Below, in pieces: positions 45,240 to 54,424 of a DNA stretch of 64,000 nucleotides. How positions within the stretch are numbered: position 1 is the first letter of the stretch; every line of letters starts with the position of its first letter. This DNA is from Blattabacterium cuenoti (GTDB lineage: Bacteria; Bacteroidota; Bacteroidia; Flavobacteriales; Blattabacteriaceae): NCBI RefSeq assembly GCF_014251995.1, contig NZ_CP059205.1, forward strand, positions 248,001 through 312,000, in the 5' to 3' direction. A model generated the notes under the pieces. It searched no databases, was not told the origin of the DNA, and saw nothing but the letters and a program-made list of their open reading frames with translations. Made by a program: the position numbers and the translations under genes.

Positions 45240-46442
45240 CTAGATCAAGGTTAAGGTCTTTTTTATTCTTTTAAAGGCTTCTATAATTTTATCTTCGGAA
45301 GAAGCGTAAGAAATTCGCAAACATTCATCATTTCCAAAAGCACTTCCACTTACAGTGGCAACCCTAGCTTTATTCAGCAATAATTCAGAAAAATCATCTG
45401 CATTTTTAATAATTTTTCCGTGTAATTTTTTCCCAAAAAAAAATGAAATTTTTGGAAAAACGTAAAAAGCACCATCTGGTTTATTATTTAATTGGAATCC
45501 ATCAATTTTTTTAATCATATTTAAAACCAAATCTCTTCTTTTCTTAAACTTTTTAATCATATATTCTATTTCACTTGGATTAGATTTTAATGCACAAATA
45601 GCTGCCCTCTGTGCAATAGAATTAGCACAAGAGGTCATTTGTCCCTGTATTTTATCACAAGATTTAGAAATCCATTCTGGAGCACCTATATATCCAATTC
45701 TCCATCCAGTCATTGAAAATGCTTTAGAAATACCATTTAATGTAATAACTTGATTATAAATATCAGGAAATATAGCAATGCTAGTGACAGGTTCTTTAGA
45801 ATAAGAAATGTACTCATAAATCTCATCAGAAAGAATCATAACCTCTGGATGTTTTTTAAAGATATTTGATAAATCTTTTAATTCTTGATAAGAATAAATA
45901 CTTCCTGTAGGATTGCAAGGAGTACTGAAAATAAATAGTTTAGTTTTAGATGTTATTGCTCTTTCTAATTGTTCTGGATGAATCTTAAAATTATTTTCCA
46001 TAGTTGTCGGAATTACTACAGGATAAGATTCACAAAGTCTTACCATTTGATAATAACTGACCCAATAAGGAGCAGGAATAATAACTTCATCATTTTTATT
46101 TAATAAAGATAAAAGAAGGTTCATAATAGCTTGTTTCGCTCCAGTAGAAACTACAATTTGAGAAGGTGTATATTTTAAATGGTTATCACGGTAAAACTTT
46201 TCACATATTACCTTTCTAAGGTCCAGGTATCCAGATACAGGAGTATAGTAATGATAACCTTCATCTATAGCTTTTTTAGCGGCATTTAAAATAAAGTTAG
46301 GAGGAGAAAAATCAGGTTCACCTAAACTTAAATTAATAATATCGTAACCTCTTTTTTTTAATTCTCTAGCTTTAGCTGCCATAGCTATGGTTTGCGAAAA
46401 AGATATATTTTGTAAACGTTGAGATAGTAATCTATTTTCCAT
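45240..46442 (-). CDS. aspC: PLP-dependent aspartate-type aminotransferase (class I, fold type I)
   Basis: A class I aminotransferase of the Ib aspartate group. The PLP lysine is in TLNGISKAFSMTGWRIGY; the N-terminal INLSLGEPDFSPP, APYWVSYYQMV, STPCNPTGSIYS, ILSDEIYEYISY and late CLRISYASSE (arginine that binds the carboxylate) are all present. Length 400. It probably makes aspartate from oxaloacetate and glutamate; related enzymes also accept prephenate or aromatic acids, so the substrate remains open. It lies alone, convergent with the tRNA-His gene. Confidence 0.9.
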   Translation of the reverse strand: MENRLLSQRLQNISFSQTIAMAAKARELKKRGYDIINLSLGEPDFSPPNFILNAAKKAIDEGYHYYTPVSGYLDLRKVICEKFYRDNHLKYTPSQIVVSTGAKQAIMNLLLSLLNKNDEVIIPAPYWVSYYQMVRLCESYPVVIPTTMENNFKIHPEQLERAITSKTKLFIFSTPCNPTGSIYSYQELKDLSNIFKKHPEVMILSDEIYEYISYSKEPVTSIAIFPDIYNQVITLNGISKAFSMTGWRIGYIGAPEWISKSCDKIQGQMTSCANSIAQRAAICALKSNPSEIEYMIKKFKKRRDLVLNMIKKIDGFQLNNKPDGAFYVFPKISFFFGKKLHGKIIKNADDFSELLLNKARVATVSGSAFGNDECLRISYASSEDKIIEAFKRIKKTLTLI

Positions 46443-46512
46443 AGATATTAGAATTTGAAATGATCACAAATCTAAATAAATTTGGTTATAAATTTATTTA
46501 TCCATAATAATT

Positions 46513-47133
46513 ATGAAATTAGTTGAAAAATATTTTCCAAATCTGTTAAGTGAACAAATCCATAAATTATCTTCCTTAAAAGACTTATATGCATATTGGA
46601 ATACATATGTAAATCTAATTTCTAGAAATACATTCTATGATTTTTATCAACAACATGTTCTTTTTTGTTTAGGAATAGCTAAAGTATTTTCTTTTTTTCC
46701 TGGATCATATGTAATGGATTTAGGTACAGGTGGAGGATTTCCGGGAATTCCTTTATCCATAATTTTTCCTCATACAAAATTTATATTAGTTGATTCTATT
46801 CAAAAAAAGATTCAAATTTTAAAAACAATTATACATTGTCTTGATATAAAAAATGCATATCCTATTTGTATTCGTGCAGAAAAACTAGAAAGTAAATTTG
46901 ATTTTGTAGTTACTAGAGCAGTATCTAAAATAGATAATATCCACAATTGGATAAAAAATAAATTTAAATACAAATCTAACTCAAAAATTAAAAATGGATC
47001 TTTTTATCTAAAAGGAGGAGATATTTCTGAAGAAATAAAAAAATTTCCTCATGCAATAGTATATTCTTTAAATCATTATTTTCAAGAACCATTTTTTTTT
47101 ACTAAAAAAGTGATTTGGATTTCCAATATCTAA
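46513..47133 (+). CDS. rsmG: 16S rRNA m7G527 methyltransferase RsmG (GidB)
   Basis: RsmG makes 7-methylguanosine 527 in 16S rRNA. The SAM motif VMDLGTGGGFPGIPLSIIFP (about 74-93), VDSIQKKIQIL and the RAEKLESKFDFVVTRAVSK stretch are the family marks. Length 206 is normal. It is divergent from the aminotransferase across 70 bp and is followed after 24 bp by the amidohydrolase. Confidence 0.94.
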   Translation: MKLVEKYFPNLLSEQIHKLSSLKDLYAYWNTYVNLISRNTFYDFYQQHVLFCLGIAKVFSFFPGSYVMDLGTGGGFPGIPLSIIFPHTKFILVDSIQKKIQILKTIIHCLDIKNAYPICIRAEKLESKFDFVVTRAVSKIDNIHNWIKNKFKYKSNSKIKNGSFYLKGGDISEEIKKFPHAIVYSLNHYFQEPFFFTKKVIWISNI

Positions 47134-47157
47134 GATAAAAATAAAAATAAAAAGATT

Positions 47158-48126
47158 ATGAATCCTAAAAAAATTTTCATAGAAAAAATACAAGAAAAAG
47201 GAGGATGGGTAAATGCTCATGCTCATTTAGATAGAGCTTATACTTTAACAAAAAAAAATTTTAAATATTCTTATTCTCCACTAAAAAAAAAATGGTATCT
47301 GATAGATGAAATGAAACGTTTAGCTACAAAAGAAGATATTTATATGAGAATGGAAAAAGCTTTAGAATATTTTTTAATTCAGGGAACACAAGCGTTGTGT
47401 ACTTTCATTGACGTAGATGAAATCATTGAAGATCGTGCTTTGAAAGCAGCACAAAAATTGAAAAATAATTATGGAAATTCCATTTATATTCTTTTTGCTA
47501 ATCAAGTCCTAAAAGGAGTTCTTAACGATAAGTCAAAATATTGGTTCGATAAATCGTTAGAATTTGTAGATATTATAGGAGGATTACCTGCTAAAGATTA
47601 TGGAAAAGAAGATGAACATTTAGATTTCTTATTAAGAACAGCTAAAAAAAAAGGAAAAATAGTACATGTACATGTTGATCAATTGAATACTTACGAAGAA
47701 AAAGAAACCGAAAAATTAGCAAGAAAAACAATTGAGCATGGAATGCAAGGAAAAGTGGTTGCCATACATAGTGTTTCTTTAGCCGCACATTCTAGAGATT
47801 ATCGTTATAAAACATATCAATTAATGAAGAAAGCTGATTTAATGGTAATTTCTTGTCCTATTGCTTGGATTGACCATCCAAGACGTGAACATTTAACAAT
47901 TAGTCATAATTCTATCACTCCAGTGGACGAAATGGTTCCTGAAGGGATTATAGTAGCGTTTGGAACGGATAACATATGTGACATTTATAAACCTTTTTCT
48001 GACGGTGACTTATGGATAGAATTACGTGTTATGTTAGAAGCTTGTCATTACTATAATATAGATCATTTGGTAAAAATTGCTACAACAAATGGGTTAAAAG
48101 TATTAGGATTAGATAAAAATATTTAA
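47158..48126 (+). CDS. Cytosine-deaminase-like amidohydrolase
   Basis: A metal-dependent hydrolase of the amidohydrolase superfamily, 322 residues. Metal and catalytic residues are visible in order: WVNAHAHLDRAYT (His21 and His23), VHVHVDQLNTYEE (His and Glu of the deaminase subgroup), AIHSVSL (His) and FGTDNICDIYKPF (Asp). The HxHLDR form plus GTDNI resembles cytosine deaminase (CodA type). The protein is shorter than CodA (about 420) and has no visible N-terminal beta domain. Whether it acts on cytosine, another pyrimidine or another amide is unknown. Nearby genes do not suggest a pathway. Confidence 0.8.
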   Translation: MNPKKIFIEKIQEKGGWVNAHAHLDRAYTLTKKNFKYSYSPLKKKWYLIDEMKRLATKEDIYMRMEKALEYFLIQGTQALCTFIDVDEIIEDRALKAAQKLKNNYGNSIYILFANQVLKGVLNDKSKYWFDKSLEFVDIIGGLPAKDYGKEDEHLDFLLRTAKKKGKIVHVHVDQLNTYEEKETEKLARKTIEHGMQGKVVAIHSVSLAAHSRDYRYKTYQLMKKADLMVISCPIAWIDHPRREHLTISHNSITPVDEMVPEGIIVAFGTDNICDIYKPFSDGDLWIELRVMLEACHYYNIDHLVKIATTNGLKVLGLDKNI

Positions 48127-48131
48127 ATTAA

Positions 48132-49637
48132 TTATTTCTTACCATTTTTCTCCGGACGCATTTGTGGAAAAAACAAAACTTCTTGAATAGAAGATTTTTT
48201 CGTTAACAACATTACTAAACGATCTATTCCAATTCCAATTCCTGCAGTAGGAGGCATTCCGAACTCTAAAGCACGTATAAAATCTTGGTCAATTGATAGT
48301 GATTCATTTTTTTCATTATTTCCAGATAGTCTCATTTGTTCTCGTAAACGACTAAGTTGATCTATAGGATCATTCAATTCTGAATAAGCGTTAGCAATTT
48401 CCTGTCCATTAATAATGAGTTCAAAACGTTCTGATAAATCTTTTTTATGACGATGTCTTTTAGTTAAAGGACTCATTTCTATTGGATAATCAATAATGAA
48501 TGTGGGATCATTATAATTTTTTTCGCATTTTACTTCAAAAATATGTTCAATCAATTTAGCTTTACTCATATTTCTATTTTCTTCTATGTTTAATTTATGA
48601 CATACTTTTCTTAAATCTTCTTCCTTAATTTTTTCTAAATCAAATCCTGTATATTTTTTAATAGAATCTAATATAGGGATACGGGGAAAAGGAGTTTTAA
48701 AATTAATATTATGTTCTTCTTCTTTTTGAAATTCTTTCCAAATACACTTCATCAATTTTTCTGTGAAATCCATCATCCAATAATAGTCTTTATAAGCGAT
48801 ATAAAGTTCTAAAACAGTAAATTCTGGATTATGGATTCTATCCATTCCCTCATTTCTAAAATTTTTAGAGAATTCATAAACTCCGTGAAATCCTCCAATA
48901 ATAAGTCTTTTTAAATAAAGTTCATTAGCTATACGTAAATATAATGGGATTCCTAACGTATTGTGATAAGTTTCAAAAGGACGAGCTATAGCACCTCCAG
49001 GTATAGATTGTAAAACAGGAGTATCTACTTCTAAGTAACCTTTATCATCTAAATAGTTCCTTATTTTTTGTATAATACGAGTTCTTGTTAGAAAAATATT
49101 TTTTACATGATCATTAACTATAAGATCTACGTAACGCATACGGTAACGTTGTTCTGTATTGGAAAAAGCGTCATATATTTTATTATTTTTTTTATCTACT
49201 TTCACTTGGGGTAACGGTCGTATAGATTTGGATAATAAAGTTAATTTATGAGCACGTATAGTAATTTCATTCATTTTTGTTTTAAATAAAAAACCTGTTA
49301 TTCCAATAATATCTCCTATATCTATGAGTTTTTTTAAAAAAATATTATAAGTATCCTTTATTCCCATTTTTTCCGAAAATAAGTTCTTTTCAGAAAAGTA
49401 TATTTGTATACAATCTGTATGATCTTTAATTTCTCCGAAAGAAGCTTTTCCTAAAAAACGAAAACGCATTAAACGTCCTGCTATGCTAATAATTTCTTTT
49501 TCTAAAAAATTTTTTTTTATATCCAAAATAGAACCAGTAATAATGTATTCTTCTGATGGATAAGGATTGATTCCTAATAATTTAAGTTTATCTAATTTTT
49601 TCCTGCGTATGATTTGTTGTTCTGATAAATGAAGCAT
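48132..49637 (-). CDS. lysS: Lysyl-tRNA synthetase (class II)
   Basis: Charges tRNA-Lys, in high demand here because AAA codons abound. An N-terminal OB anticodon domain (about 50-150, ISIAGRLMRFRFLGKASFGE) precedes the class II core with RYRMRYVDLIVN, motif 2 FEFSKNFRNEGMDRIHNPEF in the form VYEFSKNFRNEGMDRIHNPE, and motif 3 GIGIGIDRLVMLL. Length 501 is typical; some flavobacterial enzymes are longer. It is convergent with the amidohydrolase and divergent from lipB. Confidence 0.96.
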   Translation of the reverse strand: MLHLSEQQIIRRKKLDKLKLLGINPYPSEEYIITGSILDIKKNFLEKEIISIAGRLMRFRFLGKASFGEIKDHTDCIQIYFSEKNLFSEKMGIKDTYNIFLKKLIDIGDIIGITGFLFKTKMNEITIRAHKLTLLSKSIRPLPQVKVDKKNNKIYDAFSNTEQRYRMRYVDLIVNDHVKNIFLTRTRIIQKIRNYLDDKGYLEVDTPVLQSIPGGAIARPFETYHNTLGIPLYLRIANELYLKRLIIGGFHGVYEFSKNFRNEGMDRIHNPEFTVLELYIAYKDYYWMMDFTEKLMKCIWKEFQKEEEHNINFKTPFPRIPILDSIKKYTGFDLEKIKEEDLRKVCHKLNIEENRNMSKAKLIEHIFEVKCEKNYNDPTFIIDYPIEMSPLTKRHRHKKDLSERFELIINGQEIANAYSELNDPIDQLSRLREQMRLSGNNEKNESLSIDQDFIRALEFGMPPTAGIGIGIDRLVMLLTKKSSIQEVLFFPQMRPEKNGKK

Positions 49638-49716
49638 AAAATAATTTATGTCAAAAGTACCAAAAATGAAAAAAAAGGAAGGTACATTTGTTTTTTTTAA
49701 TAAAAATAAGAAACAT

Positions 49717-50424
49717 ATGAAAAAAAAAGTACTTTTTTTTGAAGATTTAGGAAAAAAAGAATATGGAGAGACTTGGAAATATCAAAAAAGATTATTTGAT
49801 AATATTATTTATCAAAAAAAAATGAATAATTTTTCTTTTAAAAAAGCTGGTTATTTTTTGTTTGTAGAACATCCTCATGTATATACTATAGGAAAAAATG
49901 GAAAAAAAGATAAACATTTATTAGTAACATTGGATTTCTTAAAAAAAATAAATGCCACGTTTTATCAAACAGATAGAGGTGGTGATATAACTTATCATGG
50001 TCCTGGACAATTGGTAGGATATCCCATTTTAAATATGGACTGTTTTTTCACAGATATACATAAATACCTTCGTCTTTTAGAGGAAGTTATTATTCATTTT
50101 TTATGGAAAAATTATGAAATTAAGGGAGAACGAAAAAAAGGAAAAACAGGAGTATGGTTTCATAACAAAAATGGAAAATCAAGAAAAATATGTTCAATAG
50201 GAATTAGAATAAGTCGTTGGGTTACCATGCATGGATTTTCTTTAAATGTAAATACAGACTTACGATATTTTGATTATATTATTCCTTGTGGAATTTCTAA
50301 TCAGGAAGTTACTTCTCTTAAAAAAGAATTGAAAAAAAGAGATCTTTCTTTAAAAGAAGTAAAAAAAATGGTAAAAAAATCTTTTCAAGAAATATTTAAT
50401 GTAGAATTTGTTTCTGTTACATAA
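49717..50424 (+). CDS. lipB: Lipoyl(octanoyl) transferase LipB
   Basis: LipB moves octanoate from acyl carrier protein to lipoyl domains; LipA then inserts sulfur. Key segments are FVEHPHVYTIGKNG, RGGDITYHGPGQLVGYPILN, the lysine in RKICSIGIRISRWVTMHGF and the catalytic cysteine in YIIPCGISNQEVTS. I chose ATG 49717 (MKKKVLFFEDLG, 235 residues) since it matches the family start; ATG 49648 would add 23 Lys-rich residues and start 11 bp from divergent lysS. The end is 13 bp from convergent mtaB. Confidence 0.92.
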   Translation: MKKKVLFFEDLGKKEYGETWKYQKRLFDNIIYQKKMNNFSFKKAGYFLFVEHPHVYTIGKNGKKDKHLLVTLDFLKKINATFYQTDRGGDITYHGPGQLVGYPILNMDCFFTDIHKYLRLLEEVIIHFLWKNYEIKGERKKGKTGVWFHNKNGKSRKICSIGIRISRWVTMHGFSLNVNTDLRYFDYIIPCGISNQEVTSLKKELKKRDLSLKEVKKMVKKSFQEIFNVEFVSVT

Positions 50425-50437
50425 ACAAAAAAATTAT

Positions 50438-51778
50438 TTATAGTTTATTTATGGGTTCTACTATTAGAACTCCATCTTTATCTATTTCTTTGATTAAAAC
50501 ATTTTGTAATGTATTTCTATACAACAATAAATTATATGAATTTATCGGAATTTTAGTTCTAATATAATTTTCTGTGTATCCATACAAATATTCTTTATTT
50601 ACAGAACTGTTTTCGAATAAAACGGTTTTTTTTTTGTTAATCTGACTTTCGCAAAAAAAACGATATTTTTTTTGCGAAAGATTTCTTAAAATTTTATTTC
50701 GTTTCCATTGTATTGTTTTAGATACATGTTCTTGCATTATAATGGATCTTGTATTTGGACGAGGAGAATAAGTAAATATATGCAAAGATGAAATTTCTAA
50801 TTTTTTCAAAAAATTATAAGTTTCTAAAAAATGCTTGTATGTTTCTCCAGGAAAACCAACAATAACATCTGAACCTATATAAGCATCTGGAATAAGACAT
50901 TGTATTTTTTTAACTTTTTCTTGATAAATTTCTCGATTATAACGTCTACGCATTTTTCTCAAAATTTCATTACTACCAGATTGTAAAGGGATATGAAAAT
51001 GAGGAACAAAATGTTTGCTTTTGGAAAAAAATTCGATATATTCATTTTTCAATAAATTAGGTTCAATAGAAGATAATCGTATTCTTCCTTTTTCTTCGAT
51101 TTTGTCTATAGCTTGTATTAAGTCAAAAAACGTATATAAACGGTTATTTTTTCCATATATTTTTCCATAATCTCCAATATTAACACCTGTTAACACGATT
51201 TCTTTTACACCTTTTTTAAAAAGGGATTTAATATTTTTTAATACATTTTCCATACTCTCAGAACGAGATACCCCTCTTGACATAGGAATAACACAATAAC
51301 TACATTTATAATCACATCCATCTTGGATTTTAAAGAAAGAACGAGTCCTATCTCCAAAAGAAAATGATGGAAAATAAAAATCTTTTTTTTCTGTATCTGA
51401 AATAATTTTAGGATAATGTTTTTTAGATATTAATTTTTCATTATTAATATAATCTATGATTTTAAATTTTTCTTTAGAACCTAAAACAAGATCTACTCCA
51501 AAAATAGAAGAAACTTTCTTAGAATTTAATTGAGCATAACACCCTATTGCTATAATAAAAGATTTTGCATTTTTATTCATAGCAGAACGGACAAGATACT
51601 TGAATTCAAGTTCTGCCTTTTTTGTAACAGAACAACTGTTAATTATATAAATATCTGCATAACTTTTGAAAGAAACATGTTGATAATATGAGTTAGAAAA
51701 CATTCTTGCTATAGTAGAGGTTTCTGCGTAATTAAGTTTACACCCCATCGTATAAAATGCAACTTTTTTTTTTGCCAT
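50438..51778 (-). CDS. mtaB: tRNA t6A37 methylthiotransferase MtaB
   Basis: A radical SAM enzyme that adds a methylthio group to t6A37 in tRNAs reading ANN codons. The N-terminal cluster cysteines lie in YTMGCKLNYAETS, INSCSVT and AIGCYAQL; the radical SAM motif is CDYKCSYC in KIQDGCDYKCSYCVIPMSRG. HIPLQSGSNEILRKMRRRY and GSDVIVGFPGET are typical, with a C-terminal TRAM-like region. Length 446 fits MtaB better than MiaB or RimO. It is the last gene of the long minus-strand run. Confidence 0.92.
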   Translation of the reverse strand: MAKKKVAFYTMGCKLNYAETSTIARMFSNSYYQHVSFKSYADIYIINSCSVTKKAELEFKYLVRSAMNKNAKSFIIAIGCYAQLNSKKVSSIFGVDLVLGSKEKFKIIDYINNEKLISKKHYPKIISDTEKKDFYFPSFSFGDRTRSFFKIQDGCDYKCSYCVIPMSRGVSRSESMENVLKNIKSLFKKGVKEIVLTGVNIGDYGKIYGKNNRLYTFFDLIQAIDKIEEKGRIRLSSIEPNLLKNEYIEFFSKSKHFVPHFHIPLQSGSNEILRKMRRRYNREIYQEKVKKIQCLIPDAYIGSDVIVGFPGETYKHFLETYNFLKKLEISSLHIFTYSPRPNTRSIIMQEHVSKTIQWKRNKILRNLSQKKYRFFCESQINKKKTVLFENSSVNKEYLYGYTENYIRTKIPINSYNLLLYRNTLQNVLIKEIDKDGVLIVEPINKL

Positions 51779-51868
51779 TTTATTTCTTTAATTTCCATTA
51801 ATTTTTTTAAAAAATAGAATATTATATCTCAATTCAAGAAAATTTACATTTTACGATTTTCAATTTTA

Positions 51869-52498
51869 TCAAGATGAAAAATAATCGATAATTCCACTAT
51901 GATTAGCTTTCATAGCTTTTTTCCCTTTTTTCCAATTTGCTGGACATACCTCTCCACTTTTTTCATAATGTTGGATAGCATCTACCATACGAATAGATTC
52001 ATTTATATTTCTACCTAAAGGAAAATCATTAATTAAAAGATGCCGTATGATTCCTTTTTTATCTATTAAAAATAATCCTCTATAAGCAATTAATTCTCCA
52101 TTAACTTTCAATCCTTCATTTTTATCGAAAACGAAATCTCCAGATAAAACTCCATAATCATATGATATAGTTTTATTAATATCGGAAACGATAGGATAGG
52201 TCACTCCATTTATCCCTCCTTTTTCTTTTGGAATTTGTAACCAAGCCCAATGAGATTGTTCTGTATCTGTAGATACAGCAATAATTTGCACATTTCTATT
52301 CTCAAATTCCTTAATTTTCTCTTGAAATGCATAAATTTCTGTTGGACAGACAAAAGTGAAATCTTTAGGATAAAAAAAAAGTAAAACATATTTTTTACCA
52401 AAAAATTGTTCTAAAGAAAAATTTTGTACAATATTTTTCCCATTTAATACCGCACTGGAATTAAAGTCAGGTGCTTTTTTTGAAATTAATGTTTTCAT
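51869..52498 (-). CDS. 2-Cys peroxiredoxin (AhpC/Prx1 type)
   Basis: Reduces hydrogen peroxide and organic peroxides. The peroxidatic cysteine lies in FYPKDFTFVCPTEIYAFQE (about residue 50) and the resolving cysteine in KSGEVCPANWKKGKKAM near the C-terminus, the typical 2-Cys arrangement. A downstream LIDKKGIIRHLLINDFPLGR is also typical. Length 209 is normal. AhpF is not present here, so the electron donor is probably thioredoxin. It follows dnaG on the same strand after a 60-bp gap that holds an inverted repeat. Confidence 0.93.
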   Translation of the reverse strand: MKTLISKKAPDFNSSAVLNGKNIVQNFSLEQFFGKKYVLLFFYPKDFTFVCPTEIYAFQEKIKEFENRNVQIIAVSTDTEQSHWAWLQIPKEKGGINGVTYPIVSDINKTISYDYGVLSGDFVFDKNEGLKVNGELIAYRGLFLIDKKGIIRHLLINDFPLGRNINESIRMVDAIQHYEKSGEVCPANWKKGKKAMKANHSGIIDYFSS

Positions 52499-52521
52499 TT
52501 ATTCAAAATTTTTTTTATTTA

Positions 52522-52538
52522 CCAAAATAAAATTTTGG
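52522..52538. repeat. Inverted repeat upstream of the peroxiredoxin gene
   Basis: CCAAAAT-AAA-ATTTTGG has perfect 7-bp arms and lies 24-40 bp upstream of the peroxiredoxin start, between dnaG and that gene. No U-tract follows on the transcribed strand, so a terminator is unlikely; an operator is possible. Confidence 0.4.
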
Positions 52539-52558
52539 GATCTTGTTAAAGATAGAAA

Positions 52559-54424
52559 TTACACATTTCTATGTAACTTTTTGTAAAGTTTATTTTTTAT
52601 ATTTGTTAAATATATAATTTTTTTGAGAAAATATTCTCTATCATTATTTTTATTTAACCGGTAATTAGAAATTTCTTTTCTAATTAATTTTGAAATATAT
52701 AAAGATTTATATCTTAATAAAAGATCAATTATATATTGATTCATTTTATCCTCTGGATCAGTAACTTTTATTCCTTTTTTATCCCATTTAGACAATTTAG
52801 ACAATGAATAAATATTTTTTTTATTATTTGATAATAAATAATCCGTTTTATTTTCATTTTTTTGTGAACAGATTCCATCAAAAATCTCTTGATTTTTATT
52901 CAAAGAAAAACGTATATTCCAATGTTTGAAAACATGTAATATCTCTTTGAACACAGTTGTATTATGTTTTTCTTTTTTTATTATTTTATTCCCATGATTT
53001 AAAATTAATTGAATCAATTTTTCTTCAATAATAAAAAGAGGGTTTTGAATTTTTTTATTTTCTATTACACTTTTCTTAGTTCTCTGAAAACTAATGATTT
53101 TTAATTTATTTCTTTTATTTATTTTTTCCAATTCATGAATTAGAATTTCTTGACGAATATCTAAAATATTCGATGCTTCTTGTAAATAGAGTTCTCTTTG
53201 AAGAAGATTAGATATTTTCGAAATACTGTTCAAAATATTTAAAATAAAATATGATTTTTTAATAGGATCATTTTTATATAATTTAGAATATATTTTTTCT
53301 TTAAAAGAAATAAAATTATAACTTCTTTTTGCTATAAAATTTTTTAGTTGAGAAATAGAGTATTTTTTAGATATAGAATCTGGATCTTCTCCGTCAGAAA
53401 TAAACAATATACGAAGATTCATATCCTGTTCTAGAATCAAATTTATTCCTTTTAAAGAGGCTTTAATTCCTGAACTATCTCCATCATAAAAAAGTACTAT
53501 GTTTTTTGTAAATTTTTTAATTAACAATATCTGTTCGACAGTTAGTGAAATTCCAGAAGAAGAAACTACATTTTTTATCCCAGATTGATGTAAAGAAATA
53601 ACATCTGTATATCCTTCTACTAAATAACAAAGATCTTCTTTTAGTATGTTTCTTTTAGCTTGAAATAAACCATATAAAATTTTGCTCTTTTGAAATAGGT
53701 CGCTTTCTGACGAATTGATATATTTATATTTTGTAGAAATTGAAAATTCAATATTTCTACCACCAAAACCTATCACTTTTCCTGACAAATTATGTATTGG
53801 AAACATAACGCGTTTACGAAAACAATCAAAAAAATTATTTGAATATTTTTTATAAATAGTTAGCCCTGATTTTTTCAAATCTCTAATTTTAAATCCTTTT
53901 TCTAAAGCTTTTTTCGTAAACGATCCCCAAGAAAAAGAAGCGTATCCTAATTCAAACCTATGAATTACTTTTATGTTAAACCCTCTTTTTTTAATCAAGT
54001 AATTCAGTCCATTTTTCATCCCTTCTCTAGTAAAAAAGAGTTGATTTATAAAAAAACGTTTCGCATAATCCTGTATTGTATACAATTTTTCATGTTCTTC
54101 ATGATTTATTTTGAAAATTTTCTTTATTGAACTATTATAATTTATTTTAATGGAATATCTTTTAGCAAGATAAAATAATGATTCTACGTAAGTGAAATGT
54201 TCATGTTCCATCAGGAAAGTAATAATGTTTCCACCTTTTCCAGAACTGAAATCTTTCCATATTTTTTTTTTTGGAGAAACTATAAAAGAAGGAGTTTTTT
54301 CATTAGAAAATGGACTAAGTCCTCTATAATTTACTCCACTTTTTTTTAGTTCTATGAAATTTCCAATAATATCTTCTATGCAAGAAACAGAAAGTATTTT
54401 ATTGATAGTTTCTTTAGAAATCAT
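52559..54424 (-). CDS. dnaG: DNA primase DnaG lacking the zinc-finger ligands
   Basis: Makes RNA primers at the replication fork. The N-terminal CHC2 domain is present by sequence, but all four zinc ligands are replaced: GLSPFSNEKTPSF has Ser37 and Ser40 where Cys and His are expected, and IWKDFSSGKGGN has Asp58 and Ser61 where two Cys are expected. The TOPRIM core is intact, with YLVEGYTDVISLHQSGIKN and VLFYDGDSSGIKASLKGI. A helicase-binding C-terminal part (~430-621) is lysine-rich and diverged. Length 621. I believe this Ser form is common in flavobacteria, but that is from memory. It overlaps rpe by 11 bp. Confidence 0.93.
   Translation of the reverse strand: MISKETINKILSVSCIEDIIGNFIELKKSGVNYRGLSPFSNEKTPSFIVSPKKKIWKDFSSGKGGNIITFLMEHEHFTYVESLFYLAKRYSIKINYNSSIKKIFKINHEEHEKLYTIQDYAKRFFINQLFFTREGMKNGLNYLIKKRGFNIKVIHRFELGYASFSWGSFTKKALEKGFKIRDLKKSGLTIYKKYSNNFFDCFRKRVMFPIHNLSGKVIGFGGRNIEFSISTKYKYINSSESDLFQKSKILYGLFQAKRNILKEDLCYLVEGYTDVISLHQSGIKNVVSSSGISLTVEQILLIKKFTKNIVLFYDGDSSGIKASLKGINLILEQDMNLRILFISDGEDPDSISKKYSISQLKNFIAKRSYNFISFKEKIYSKLYKNDPIKKSYFILNILNSISKISNLLQRELYLQEASNILDIRQEILIHELEKINKRNKLKIISFQRTKKSVIENKKIQNPLFIIEEKLIQLILNHGNKIIKKEKHNTTVFKEILHVFKHWNIRFSLNKNQEIFDGICSQKNENKTDYLLSNNKKNIYSLSKLSKWDKKGIKVTDPEDKMNQYIIDLLLRYKSLYISKLIRKEISNYRLNKNNDREYFLKKIIYLTNIKNKLYKKLHRNV

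Noticed and set aside
49648-49716. Longer LipB start at ATG 49648
   Set aside because: The extra 23 residues are low-complexity and basic, and the start would be 11 bp from the divergent lysS start.
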